NCBI GenBank assembly: GCA_965216725.1
Contig: CBDCGI010000022.1
Coordinates: 1 to 64,000, forward strand
Origin: JACZUI01 sp965216725
GTDB taxonomy: Bacteria; Actinomycetota; Acidimicrobiia; Spongiisociales; ZC4RG35
Length of the DNA stretch: 64,000 nt
Direction of reading: 5' to 3'
Shown: piece after piece, positions 14,758 to 22,781 of the stretch
Position numbering within the stretch: position 1 is the first letter of the stretch
Layout: each line of letters opens with the position of its first letter
Program-made: the position numbers and the translations under genes
The notes under the pieces: generated by a model
What the model was told of the DNA's origin: nothing
The model's input: the letters and a program-made list of their open reading frames with translations, nothing else
Databases searched by the model: none

Positions 14758-16214
14758 GATGGACCATCGCAGGAGCGGGAGCCGCTCTGAGAACAGGGGA
14801 GCTCACGTCGACTGAGCTTCTGGAGACGATCTTGGCTACTGCGTCGCGAACCGAGGCGCAGCTCCATGCCTATTTGACGATTGATCACGACGGAGCCAGA
14901 GAAGCGGCCGCTAAGTCGGATTCCGACCTGGCCGACGGAGTAGACCGCGGACCGCTGCACGGCATCCCGATAGCCCTCAAGGACAACATGGTGACCCGCG
15001 GCGTCGAGACGACCGCTGCTTCGCAAATCCTTGCCGGATACCGTCCGCCGTACGACGCAACCGTGGTGGGCAAACTGCGAGATGCGGGTGCGGTGATAGT
15101 GGGGAAGACGAACCTCGACGAGTTTGCCATGGGGTCGTCCACCGAGAACTCGGCTTATGGCCCGTCGTTCAATCCTTGGGACATAACCAGGGTTCCGGGG
15201 GGTTCCTCCGGTGGATCGGCTGCTGCGGTTGCCGTGGGATCGGCGCTGGGAGCGCTCGGCTCAGACACTGGCGGCTCGATTCGTCAGCCGGCCGCGCTTT
15301 CCGGAGTCGTGGGAATGAAACCAACCTACGGGACCGTGTCGCGATACGGGTTGATCGCGTTTGCGTCGTCCCTCGATCAGATCGGCCCTCTGACCAGGAC
15401 GGTCGAGGATTCGGCGCTCCTTCTGGAGGCGATTTGGGGCTATGACCCGCTGGACTCGACGAGCTACCCCGGAGATCTTCCCGATGTGAGATCCGGTTTG
15501 GAGGAAGGCGTGGCGGGTCTGCGCATTGGTGTCGTCAGAGAGCTCGGAGGTGAGGGCTATGAGCCCGAGGTGGCGGCATCCGTGCGCCGTGCGGTCGAGC
15601 AGTTGGCGGCGCAAGGCGCTGAGATCGTAGAAGTGTCGCTGCCCAGCTTCGAGATCGCTCTGTCCGCCTACTACCTGATAGCTCCCGCTGAGGCTTCGGC
15701 GAACCTGGCTCGTTTCGACGGCATTCGTTATGGCCATCGTTCACCAGGTGAGACCACAGAGGACTTGATGGCCAGGACGCGAGCCGAAGGTTTTGGTCCT
15801 GAGCCGACACGACGAATCCTTCTCGGCACGTACGCCCTTTCCGCCGGCTACTACGAAGCTTTCTATGGCCAGGCTCAGAAGGTCAGGGCCGCGATCCAGA
15901 ACGACTACTCGAAGGCATACGAAGAGGTCGATGTCCTGGTCTCGCCGACCAGCCCAACTGTTGCGTTCGAGGCCGGGGAGCGTGTCGATGACCCGTTGGC
16001 TATGTACTTGTCGGATATCTGCACGATCCCCTCGAACCTCAGTGGCCACCCTGCGATCTCGGTGCCCATAGGGCTCGACGGTGACAACCTCCCGATCGGC
16101 TTTCAGGTGATGGCGCCGGCTCTCGGCGAGCAAATCATGTTCCGAGTTGCAGCCGAAGTCGAGCGCCTCGCCGGTTTTACTGTTGCGCCCGAGCTGGATC
16201 TGGTGCCGTCGTGA
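14754..16214 (+). CDS. gatA: Asp-tRNA(Asn)/Glu-tRNA(Gln) amidotransferase subunit A
   Basis: Amidase-signature subunit that releases ammonia from glutamine or asparagine. 486 residues. The catalytic Lys is in IPIALKDNM, the cis-Ser in DTGGSIRQPA and the nucleophilic Ser region in PGGSSGGSAAAVAVG; all three are present, so the Ser-cisSer-Lys machinery is intact. The C-terminal part carries YLSDICTIPSNLSGHPAISV typical of GatA. Overlaps gatC and gatB by 4 bp each (ATGA and GTGA). Confidence 0.96.
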   Translation: MRWTIAGAGAALRTGELTSTELLETILATASRTEAQLHAYLTIDHDGAREAAAKSDSDLADGVDRGPLHGIPIALKDNMVTRGVETTAASQILAGYRPPYDATVVGKLRDAGAVIVGKTNLDEFAMGSSTENSAYGPSFNPWDITRVPGGSSGGSAAAVAVGSALGALGSDTGGSIRQPAALSGVVGMKPTYGTVSRYGLIAFASSLDQIGPLTRTVEDSALLLEAIWGYDPLDSTSYPGDLPDVRSGLEEGVAGLRIGVVRELGGEGYEPEVAASVRRAVEQLAAQGAEIVEVSLPSFEIALSAYYLIAPAEASANLARFDGIRYGHRSPGETTEDLMARTRAEGFGPEPTRRILLGTYALSAGYYEAFYGQAQKVRAAIQNDYSKAYEEVDVLVSPTSPTVAFEAGERVDDPLAMYLSDICTIPSNLSGHPAISVPIGLDGDNLPIGFQVMAPALGEQIMFRVAAEVERLAGFTVAPELDLVPS

Positions 16215-17653
16215 GCTGGGAAGCCGTCATCGGAATCGAAGTCCATGTGGAGCTGGCGACTGACTCAAAGATGTTCTGTGGTTGTGCCGTCAGCTTCGGT
16301 GATGAGCCAAATACCAATGTCTGTCCCACCTGTCTTGGTCTTCCGGGAGCTCTCCCAGTTCCCAATCGCGCCGCTATCGAGGCCATCATGGCCATCGGGT
16401 TGGCATTGAATTGCGAGGTGTCTGCCGAGTCGGTGTTCCACCGCAAGAACTACTTCTACGCCGACCTCCCTAAGAACTATCAGATCTCCCAGTTCGACAT
16501 ACCGGTGTGTGTTGGCGGTTATCTCGACATCGAGGTCGAAGGGAAGGCCCACCGCGTGGGCATCGAGCGAGCCCACATGGAGGAGGACACCGGCAAATCC
16601 ACACATTTGGGCGAGGGCGGCCGCATTCACGGTGCCGAAGTCACTCTCCTGGACTTCAACCGTTCCGGTGTACCTCTGGTCGAGATCGTCTCCAGGCCCG
16701 ACATTCACACCGCGGGGCAAGCACGCGCCTACGCCCAGGAGCTGCGTGCCTTGGTGTCAGAATTGGGGGTCTCGGACGCCCGGCTCGAAGAGGGTTCGAT
16801 TCGCTTCGATGCCAACGTCTCGATTCGGCCCCTTGGGGAGGCGGGGCTTGGCACAAAAGTCGAAGTCAAGAACATGAATTCGTTCCGGTCGCTGGAACGC
16901 GCTGTCGACTATGAGATCGCTCGTCAGATCGACATCACCGAGACTGGCGGGGGTGTTGTTCAGGAGACCCGTCATTGGGACGAAGAAGCTGAGGTCACTC
17001 ACTCGATGAGGACGAAAGAGGGATCGTCCGACTATCGCTACTTCACCGAGCCCGACCTCGTTCCCATGGTCATGGACGCAGAATGGGTCGACAGGGTGGC
17101 GGCGACCATCCCCGAGCTGCCCGCTGCCCGTCGCCTCCGCTATGTGAGCTCGGGTGTTGGCAGCGATCTAGCAGGTGTCCTCACGGCTTCCAGCGCGGGA
17201 TTGCGCAGCATCCACGAGGACGCCGTTGCTGCCGGGGCCGATGCCCGGGCAGCCGCCAACTGGGTCACCGGCGAACTCACTGCCTGGTCCCGGCGAAACG
17301 AAGGCCAAGAGATTCCGATTTCGGGGAATCATCTCGCCGCCCTGATTGCTCTGGTCGAAGAGGGCACGGTGTCTACCTCCGCGGCAAAAGAAGTGCTCGA
17401 TGGCGTCCTGGCAGGTGAGGGCACCCCGGCCGAGGTGGCCGATTCCCGCGACCTCGTACAGATATCAGACGCATCGGCTCTCGCCTCCGCCGTGGATGAC
17501 GTGATCAGTGAGAATCCCAAGGCCGTTGCCGACTACCGGTCGGGCGAGCAAAAGATCGTGGGGTTTCTGGTGGGACAGGTGATGCGCGCCACCGGCGGAA
17601 AGGCCGATCCCCGACTGGTCAGCCAGCTGCTCGAGGAGAAGCTGGCACCCTGA
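16211..17653 (+). CDS. gatB: Asp-tRNA(Asn)/Glu-tRNA(Gln) amidotransferase subunit B
   Basis: Kinase/transferase subunit that phosphorylates the misacylated tRNA and adds ammonia. 480 residues. The start WEAVIGIEVHVELATDSKMF and the zinc-site Cys in MFCGC and NVCPTCLGLPGALPV are complete; HRKNYFYADLPKNYQISQFD and VEVKNMNSFRSLERAVDYE are hallmark segments. The C-terminal tail domain (ADYRSGEQKIVGFLVGQVM) that contacts tRNA is present. It starts with GTG within the gatA stop; the operon ends here. Confidence 0.96.
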   Translation: MSWEAVIGIEVHVELATDSKMFCGCAVSFGDEPNTNVCPTCLGLPGALPVPNRAAIEAIMAIGLALNCEVSAESVFHRKNYFYADLPKNYQISQFDIPVCVGGYLDIEVEGKAHRVGIERAHMEEDTGKSTHLGEGGRIHGAEVTLLDFNRSGVPLVEIVSRPDIHTAGQARAYAQELRALVSELGVSDARLEEGSIRFDANVSIRPLGEAGLGTKVEVKNMNSFRSLERAVDYEIARQIDITETGGGVVQETRHWDEEAEVTHSMRTKEGSSDYRYFTEPDLVPMVMDAEWVDRVAATIPELPAARRLRYVSSGVGSDLAGVLTASSAGLRSIHEDAVAAGADARAAANWVTGELTAWSRRNEGQEIPISGNHLAALIALVEEGTVSTSAAKEVLDGVLAGEGTPAEVADSRDLVQISDASALASAVDDVISENPKAVADYRSGEQKIVGFLVGQVMRATGGKADPRLVSQLLEEKLAP

Positions 17654-17698
17654 AGGGTGTCGCCTTGCACATAGGCACTCTTCTCTGCGCCATCCGGT

Positions 17699-17704
17699 TA
17701 CCGT
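17699..17704 (+). promoter_or_regulatory. Putative -10 box of pyk
   Basis: TACCGT ends 6 nt before GTG 17711. This places the transcription start at or next to the start codon and favours that GTG over TTG 17705. Confidence 0.4.
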
Positions 17705-17710
17705 TTGATC

Positions 17711-19147
17711 GTGCAGCGGCACACCAAGATCATCGCCACCCTTGGCCCTTCGGTTGCCGATGAGGAGTCGGTTCTCGCCATGGTCGAAGCGGGAATGGAC
17801 GTGGCTCGTCTCAACTTCTCCCACGGTGATCACGACCTTCACCGTTCGTTCGCCAAGTGGGTTCGCAACGCTGCCGCTGAGGCCGGGCGGCATGTGGCTC
17901 TTCTCCAAGACATTCAAGGACCCAAGCTTCGAGTGGGCGATTTCCCGGACGGGTCAATAGACCTCGCCACGGGATCCGAGGTGAACTTGGTCGAAGGCGA
18001 TGGCTCCGGCTCGGAGAAGGTGATCCCGTGCGCGTACGACGGGCTGATGGAAGATGTGGCCGTAGGAGACCGGGTGGTGCTGGCCGACGGGATGATTCGG
18101 CTCGAGGTGGTGGGGAAAGGCGATGACTCGCTCATCGCCAGGGTGGCGTCCGGGGGAGCGTTGAGCGACAAGAAGGGGATCGCATTCCCTGACAGTCGCC
18201 TCACTCTCAAGAGCGTCACGCCCAAAGACGAGATCGACCTCGCTTTCGGTCGGGAGATCGGCGTCGATTACGTGGCGGCGTCTTTTGTCCGGTCAGCCAC
18301 TGATGTGAGCGAGGTAGCGTCCTTGGCCGGCGATGCGCCGGTCATCGCCAAGATCGAACTCGCCCAGGCGTATGCCGATCTCGACGACATTCTCGGCGCG
18401 GCATACGGAGTCATGGTGGCTCGAGGTGACCTCGGAGTGCAGCTGCCCTTGGAGAGAATCCCCTTGATCCAAACCGACGTTTTGCGGCGCACCAATCAGG
18501 CGGGCGCAGTATCGATCACTGCCACCGAGATGTTGGAGTCGATGACTCACAGTTCCCGACCGACTCGGGCCGAGGTGACCGACGTTTCTAATGCCGTGCA
18601 GACCGGAACCGATGCGGTGATGCTCTCGGGGGAGACTGCTGTCGGCGACTACCCCATCGAAGCAATCCGGGCGATGTCGGCGATTTGCCGCGCAGTCGAG
18701 GAAGGGACCCGATCCGACCTGATCGACGGGCGTGCAATCCCCTTTGTTCACGACCCGAATCGCGTGGCCTCAGCAGTTGCCCAAGCGGCAACCCAGGTTG
18801 CGGTGAACGTCGGGGCCGAGGCGATCGTGGCCTTCACCGAGTCGGGCAATACTGCTCGGTTGATCTCGAAGTATCGGCCCCAGGCCGAGGTCATAGCGTT
18901 CAGCCCGAACTCGGTAACGCGAAACCGCATGGCGTTGCTTTGGGGCATCCAGGCCCACGACTTTGCACGGGCCACCTACACAGACGAGGAGATCGCCACC
19001 GCTTCGGCCATTCTGCAGAAGGAAGGCCTGGCCAAGCGGGGCGAGACGATCGTCATGGTCGCCGGTGTTCCGCCCAACATCAAGGCTTCGACGAATCTGG
19101 TCAAGGTTCACGTGGTCGGTGAGCTTTCCGGCGGGCTCGGGTCCTGA
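17711..19147 (+). CDS. pyk: Pyruvate kinase
   Basis: Last step of glycolysis, phosphoenolpyruvate plus ADP to pyruvate plus ATP. Motifs: TKIIATLGPS at the N-terminus, MDVARLNFSHGDH, DIQGPKLRVG, the catalytic VIAKIE segment, VMVARGDLGVQLPLE and SITATEMLESM; the C-terminal regulatory domain ends NLVKVHVVGEL. 478 residues, normal. GTG 17711 is preferred because a TANNNT box lies 6 nt upstream; TTG 17705 is in frame. A 95-residue gene follows after 16 bp and is probably co-transcribed. Confidence 0.95.
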   Translation: MQRHTKIIATLGPSVADEESVLAMVEAGMDVARLNFSHGDHDLHRSFAKWVRNAAAEAGRHVALLQDIQGPKLRVGDFPDGSIDLATGSEVNLVEGDGSGSEKVIPCAYDGLMEDVAVGDRVVLADGMIRLEVVGKGDDSLIARVASGGALSDKKGIAFPDSRLTLKSVTPKDEIDLAFGREIGVDYVAASFVRSATDVSEVASLAGDAPVIAKIELAQAYADLDDILGAAYGVMVARGDLGVQLPLERIPLIQTDVLRRTNQAGAVSITATEMLESMTHSSRPTRAEVTDVSNAVQTGTDAVMLSGETAVGDYPIEAIRAMSAICRAVEEGTRSDLIDGRAIPFVHDPNRVASAVAQAATQVAVNVGAEAIVAFTESGNTARLISKYRPQAEVIAFSPNSVTRNRMALLWGIQAHDFARATYTDEEIATASAILQKEGLAKRGETIVMVAGVPPNIKASTNLVKVHVVGELSGGLGS

Positions 19148-19162
19148 GTACGATCGCCGCAA

Positions 19163-19450
19163 ATGGGCCAGTCAGTCGTCATCAAAAGATCACTCACGGC
19201 CGGAGATGTGCTCCTGGTTGACACCGATCGGAGTTTCACGGGCCAAGATGGCGAGGTAGTCACTCCCGACCGGTCAGGGAAAGGGGTGCCGGCGAAGCTG
19301 GGTGACAGCGTGTTTTCCTTGGGCATCGGTGTCGACCACGTCCATGTGCTTCAGAATCAAGTGTCGCTGCGTCGGCCCGGGGGCTGGGACGATGATGCAG
19401 TCCGCGAAGTAGAGACCGTCATCGAGGGCTTTCTCGAGTATTACCAGTAG
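19163..19450 (+). CDS. Small conserved hypothetical protein downstream of pyk
   Basis: 95 residues: MGQSVVIKRSLTAGDVLLVD, then GQDGEVVTPDRSGKGVPAKL and a C-terminal helix DDDAVREVETVIEGFLEYY. It is mainly beta with an acidic amphipathic end. I do not recognise a named domain. It lies 16 bp after pyk on the same strand, so it may be in one transcript and might modulate or accompany the kinase; that is only a context guess. Convergent with the VanW gene, with 17 bp between the ends. Confidence 0.6.
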   Translation: MGQSVVIKRSLTAGDVLLVDTDRSFTGQDGEVVTPDRSGKGVPAKLGDSVFSLGIGVDHVHVLQNQVSLRRPGGWDDDAVREVETVIEGFLEYYQ

Positions 19451-19467
19451 CGCCGGGTCGGCGACAC

Positions 19468-21414
19468 CTATGGCTCGATTGTGGTCGTGGTGTCCTGAGG
19501 TGGGGCAGTCGTCGTTGTCGTCGACGACGGCACAGTTGTGGTCGTCGGTGGCGCTGTCGTGGTGGTGGGACACCCTCCGGCTCCTGGCATTCCGCAGGGA
19601 TTGACTTCGATGACCGCAAACCGCGGCGCATACCGGACCACCCACTCTTCTTCTCTCACCAAGTCGGTGCCGCCTCGAAGGATGGTGCGTGTCACCGTGA
19701 CGCTCCAGCCGTCGGCTTCCGACTGCACTTCCACCTCCTGGCCTGGCGCCAGCTCCGGGTTGGGTTGGTAGAGGGGATCGCCTGGTTGGGATTCGGCGTA
19801 TCTGCCCGACACCGATCCTTTGACATGCAAGGCGTCTGGGCCACCTTCAGCAGCAACCCACACCTTGCGTTGGCCGCCGCTCTGCTCGCCTTTGAGGGTG
19901 CGCCCGTCGTTGAAGCTGAAGAAGCGCACCGTGATCGAAGTATCCGTATGGAAGGTGTCGATCAGAATTGCGTAGTCGGAGTTGTTGCGGAAGACCAGGT
20001 CGGGAGTCCGCCAGTTGATGGTTGCCTCGATTCCCTCTGGATACCGGGGGAAGTAGTAGGAGTGCGCCTTGTGCTCGACGTCTTCGTAGCCGCCCCAGAA
20101 GACGGCGTTGTAGAAGGTCGTTGCGAACTGGCTCACGCCACCGCCGACCGTGTCCTCGAACTGGCCGGCGACGATGGTGCCCGCGGGCACGAAGCCTTTC
20201 TCTTCCGTGCGCTCGCCGACCGTGTCATTCAGCGAGAGAGTGCGTCCGGGCAGAACCATGACTCCGTCCATGAGATCTGCGAATCGCTGGATATTGGTCA
20301 CTCGCGCCTCACAGCAGGCGTGGAAGGTGGTGAACTGGCTCACGAGATGTTCCACCCGCAGACTCTGAAGGTATTCCGTGGTCACCTCGGGGTCGGAGCC
20401 TTCAACTATGGGCAGTTCACCCCGCCGTGACGGGGTCAAGCCAGCGATGAAGAGTCGTTCGGCCGTAATCGTTTGATCGATCCGCGTTCCCTTCTTTCCC
20501 GGGATGAGGGTCACGATTTCACCGCTGATTTCGAGGCGGGCATCCACCGCTTCGTCCTCGAACAGCTCTCGTACCGGCTCGAGATACTCGTTGATGACCT
20601 CCGGGTCGAATGAATTGACGATTCGGGGGGTGTCCGTCGTGATCGTCACCGAGCGGAAAGCGTCCGTGAGCTGGTCTGCATCGAACGTCACCCAATCGCC
20701 GTCATAGAACATTTCGATCGGGCCCGAGAGGAGTTGGCGCGCCTCGGCGGCGGCGGCCTCGACATCGTCGTCGGTCAAGGACGCCTCGATGAGCTGGGTA
20801 GGGATCTCGGATTGTTCCGACACCGGGGCGAGCATCGAGTCCTCGACGACACCCATTGCCGGTCCCCGGTCAACGCCGATACCGGTTCGCGGGTACTCAG
20901 GAACGACCTCGCCGTCCTCGAGGAGCACCGCTCCCGGGGAAGCCGGGTTGGCGATTACTTCTGTGTCCCATTTCGTGAAGACCGCTTCCAGGTCATCGGC
21001 CGAGATCGAACCCACGACCTCGACCTCCGTGGTCGAGGACAGGTTGGTCAACCAATGCCAGAACTGGTCGAAGGGGCCACCGGTGCGTCCGATCGCCATG
21101 GCTTGGTCGGTGATGCTCTCGGTATCTATGTCGAGTCCGGCCTCAGCGGGCTGGAGGCTGACGAACTTGTCGTCAACTGTGAATAGGGCGGGTCTGGTTA
21201 CGTAGGCCTCTTCCACGCCAACCAGGGTGGTGAGGGCTTCGTCTCGATCTTGGCCACCCAGGTCGACTCCGGCGACTTGCACGTTGCCCAGCACTTCCCC
21301 TTGGGAGGTCCATCTGGTGATTCCGTATGCCGCCAGCACGACCACAACCAGGGCCGCGACGATGAGACCGGACGCGACCATAGGCGTGAGGCGAAATGGG
21401 AGGTGGAGTTTCAT
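19468..21414 (-). CDS. VanW-family cell-envelope protein with peptidoglycan-binding-like repeats
   Basis: 648 residues. After a short basic start, LTPMVASGLIVAALVVVVLA forms a membrane anchor. Two PG_binding_4-like domains follow in the extracellular part (around residues 60-300, each with a VDLGGxxxxEA or LTDAFRSVTI-type pattern), and then a VanW domain with RTLSLNDTVGERTEEKGFVP and the diagnostic GGGVSQFATTFYNAVFWGGY. A beta-rich G5-like region follows. The C-terminus is a low-complexity Thr/Pro tail (GCPTTTTAPPTTTTVP and similar). Homologues such as YoaR are surface proteins of unknown activity; VanW itself accompanies some vancomycin-resistance clusters. No resistance genes are nearby, so a structural envelope role is more likely. 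Confidence 0.85.
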   Translation of the reverse strand: MKLHLPFRLTPMVASGLIVAALVVVVLAAYGITRWTSQGEVLGNVQVAGVDLGGQDRDEALTTLVGVEEAYVTRPALFTVDDKFVSLQPAEAGLDIDTESITDQAMAIGRTGGPFDQFWHWLTNLSSTTEVEVVGSISADDLEAVFTKWDTEVIANPASPGAVLLEDGEVVPEYPRTGIGVDRGPAMGVVEDSMLAPVSEQSEIPTQLIEASLTDDDVEAAAAEARQLLSGPIEMFYDGDWVTFDADQLTDAFRSVTITTDTPRIVNSFDPEVINEYLEPVRELFEDEAVDARLEISGEIVTLIPGKKGTRIDQTITAERLFIAGLTPSRRGELPIVEGSDPEVTTEYLQSLRVEHLVSQFTTFHACCEARVTNIQRFADLMDGVMVLPGRTLSLNDTVGERTEEKGFVPAGTIVAGQFEDTVGGGVSQFATTFYNAVFWGGYEDVEHKAHSYYFPRYPEGIEATINWRTPDLVFRNNSDYAILIDTFHTDTSITVRFFSFNDGRTLKGEQSGGQRKVWVAAEGGPDALHVKGSVSGRYAESQPGDPLYQPNPELAPGQEVEVQSEADGWSVTVTRTILRGGTDLVREEEWVVRYAPRFAVIEVNPCGMPGAGGCPTTTTAPPTTTTVPSSTTTTTAPPQDTTTTIEP

Positions 21415-21502
21415 TGGGAAGGCCGCCCGACCGGCCTAACTGCGTCTAGATCAGGATCGTAATTGTCAAATGACGAATACGTGAATCGTCGGACTCCCCA
21501 GC

Positions 21503-21508
21503 TATAAC
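21503..21508 (+). promoter_or_regulatory. Putative -10 box of the PD-(D/E)XK nuclease gene
   Basis: TATAAC ends 7 nt before ATG 21516, with no Shine-Dalgarno, so the transcript is probably leaderless. Confidence 0.45.
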
Positions 21509-21515
21509 TCGGATC

Positions 21516-22292
21516 ATGGAACTCGAGTTCCCAGAGGTCGTCGATGGCGACGACGTCCGCGTATCAGCCTCGACCTACGTCAGTTTCAAGCAATGCCCGG
21601 AGCAGGCCAACTCCAAGCTGCAGGGGATCTATGGGCCCGACTCACGCCCCGCCTTCACCGGGAGTCTCGCCCACGCGGTGTTCAGCCGTCATCTGAGCCA
21701 AGGGCCGATTGGCGACGAGGAGTTCGTGCAGGCTTGCCGCGAGGAGATCGGGAACTCGACACTCAACCTCAAGTTGGGATCGCTCGGACTAAAGCCTTCG
21801 GAGCTGTCGTCAGTGATTGAGGAGGTGAGGGGTTACTACCAGCGCTTCGTCAAGCTTCCTGTGGACGGGTTCCGCGGCGCCGAGGTCGCGCTAGACAACG
21901 AGCCTTTGCCCGGGGTCAGGCTGGTCGGGAAGGTCGATGCCGTCTTTCTCGACGAGTTGGGGGGTGATCGCCTGGTCGATTGGAAGACGGGGGAAGTGGG
22001 CGAGCCGCTCGATCAGCTGTTGTTCTATTCGCTGTTGTGGGCATTGGTCAAGAATCGGTTGCCGGCCAGGGTCGCGGCGGTGTCGGTTAAGACGGGGGAG
22101 AACTTCGACGCAGTTCCAGCGTCGAGCGATGTGGAAAGAGTCATCGCAGAGGTTTCGGCCCTGGTCAGCGAGATCCGGCTCGGGTGGAACAAGGGCGTCG
22201 GCTTGGAGCGTCGGGCAGGTCCGTGGTGTCGCTACTGCCCGGTTCTCGAGGATTGCTCAGAAGGAAAGGCAGCGGAGGCGCTGCTCGGTTGA
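21516..22292 (+). CDS. RecB/Cas4-like PD-(D/E)XK exonuclease with a 4-Cys Fe-S site
   Basis: 258-residue single-domain nuclease like the C-terminal nuclease of AddB/RecB and like Cas4. It has SASTYVSFKQCPEQ with the first Cys (C27), the GSLAHAVF helix with His, GKVDAVF with the metal Asp, VDWKTG with the catalytic Lys, QLLFYSLLWAL with the QxxxY motif, and C-terminal PWCRYCPVLEDC with the remaining three Cys of an Fe-S cluster. All catalytic positions are intact. There is no helicase or cas gene nearby, so it works alone or with a distant helicase. Transcription appears to start at the ATG and to end in the hairpin that covers its stop codon. Confidence 0.85.
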   Translation: MELEFPEVVDGDDVRVSASTYVSFKQCPEQANSKLQGIYGPDSRPAFTGSLAHAVFSRHLSQGPIGDEEFVQACREEIGNSTLNLKLGSLGLKPSELSSVIEEVRGYYQRFVKLPVDGFRGAEVALDNEPLPGVRLVGKVDAVFLDELGGDRLVDWKTGEVGEPLDQLLFYSLLWALVKNRLPARVAAVSVKTGENFDAVPASSDVERVIAEVSALVSEIRLGWNKGVGLERRAGPWCRYCPVLEDCSEGKAAEALLG

Positions 22293-22307
22293 GCAACGCC
22301 TCCGCTC
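22272..22307. terminator. Two-way terminator hairpin between the nuclease and the Cys-rich peptide gene
   Basis: Arms 22272-22286 and 22293-22307 are 15 bp each with one mismatch, AGCGGAGGCG-type, around a 6-nt loop. The left arm covers the last codons of the nuclease, and the loop contains its stop codon. Read on the minus strand it lies 8 bp after the stop of the 15-residue peptide gene, so one hairpin can serve both convergent genes. Confidence 0.6.
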
Positions 22308-22315
22308 GGCCGGCT

Positions 22316-22363
22316 CAGCAGCAGTCACCACAGCAGCCGGGGCCATCATTGCGAACTGTCATC
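22316..22363 (-). CDS. 15-residue Cys-rich micropeptide (CC-GD-CC) divergent from arsR
   Basis: Predicted product MTVRNDGPGCCGDCC, with four Cys in the last six residues in two vicinal pairs. The evidence for translation is unusually good for so short a frame. AAAGGAG ends 5 nt before the ATG. A promoter on the same strand (TTGACA, 17-bp spacer, CATGAT at 22426-22398) lies just upstream, inside the ArsR-type palindrome, and a strong hairpin follows 8 bp after the stop. No longer gene follows on this strand, so it is not an attenuator leader. Vicinal Cys pairs bind soft metals such as As(III), Cd, Cu or Hg, so a metal-scavenging or thiol-signalling peptide is likely. I know of no named family; the function is inferred. 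Confidence 0.6.
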
Positions 22364-22393
22364 ACATCTCCTTTGATCGATGACCTTCGATTC

Positions 22394-22427
22394 ATTGATC
22401 ATGGTCGATATATCGATGATTGTCAAT
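22394..22427. promoter_or_regulatory. ArsR-type operator
   Basis: A 34-bp palindrome centred at 22410.5. Its core TCGATATATCGA (22405-22416) is perfect; the outer arms ATTGA (22394-22398) and TCAAT (22423-22427) mirror each other, with a symmetric AT in between. The size and the AT-rich core fit SmtB/ArsR operators. It lies between arsR and the Cys-rich peptide gene and covers promoter elements on both strands. Confidence 0.7.
22398..22426 (-). promoter_or_regulatory. Promoter of the Cys-rich peptide gene
   Basis: On the minus strand, a perfect -35 TTGACA (22426-22421), a 17-bp spacer and CATGAT (22403-22398, 4 of 6 matches to TATAAT). The expected start gives a leader of about 25-35 nt that holds AAAGGAG. 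The mirror positions on the plus strand read TTGATC, 17 bp, GATTGT and could serve arsR. Confidence 0.6.
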
Positions 22428-22448
22428 GTATGACGATAGGATGTCGCC

Positions 22449-22781
22449 ATGGAGATGTGCTGCACTCCGTTGTATGAGGGAGTTCTGGACGAGGGCGAGG
22501 CCGTGGAGATGTCGGCTCTCCTCACCGCGCTCGCCGACCCGGTACGGCTGAGGATCGTGTCGATGTTGGCTGCAGCACCCGACGGTGCAGCATGTGGATG
22601 TGATCTGGAAGGACCGTTGGGTCTCACCCAGCCAACTGTGTCCCATCATTTGAAGGTCCTCCGGGAAGCAGGGCTCGTAGAAGGGCGTCGCGAGGGCCGA
22701 TGGGTTCACTACACCGTGGTTCCGGAGCGCCTTCAAGAGATCACCGACGCGATCTCACCACGCGAGCTGGTTACCGGCTAG
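22449..22781 (+). CDS. arsR: ArsR-family metal(loid)-responsive repressor
   Basis: 110-residue winged-helix repressor. It carries an N-terminal vicinal pair (MEMCCTPL, C4 and C5) and ACGCDL (C49, C51) just before the DNA-binding helices LTQPTVSHHLKVLREAGLV. N-terminal Cys pair plus a Cys near position 50 is the arrangement of the Corynebacterium ArsR-type As(III) sensor, where the metalloid is bound between subunits. The wing GRREGRWVHYTVVPERL is typical. No arsenite pump or arsenate reductase is adjacent; the divergent Cys-rich peptide gene is the only obvious target. ATG 22449 or 22455 could start it. The 3' end overlaps the convergent puuD-like gene by 11 bp. Confidence 0.88.
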   Translation: MEMCCTPLYEGVLDEGEAVEMSALLTALADPVRLRIVSMLAAAPDGAACGCDLEGPLGLTQPTVSHHLKVLREAGLVEGRREGRWVHYTVVPERLQEITDAISPRELVTG

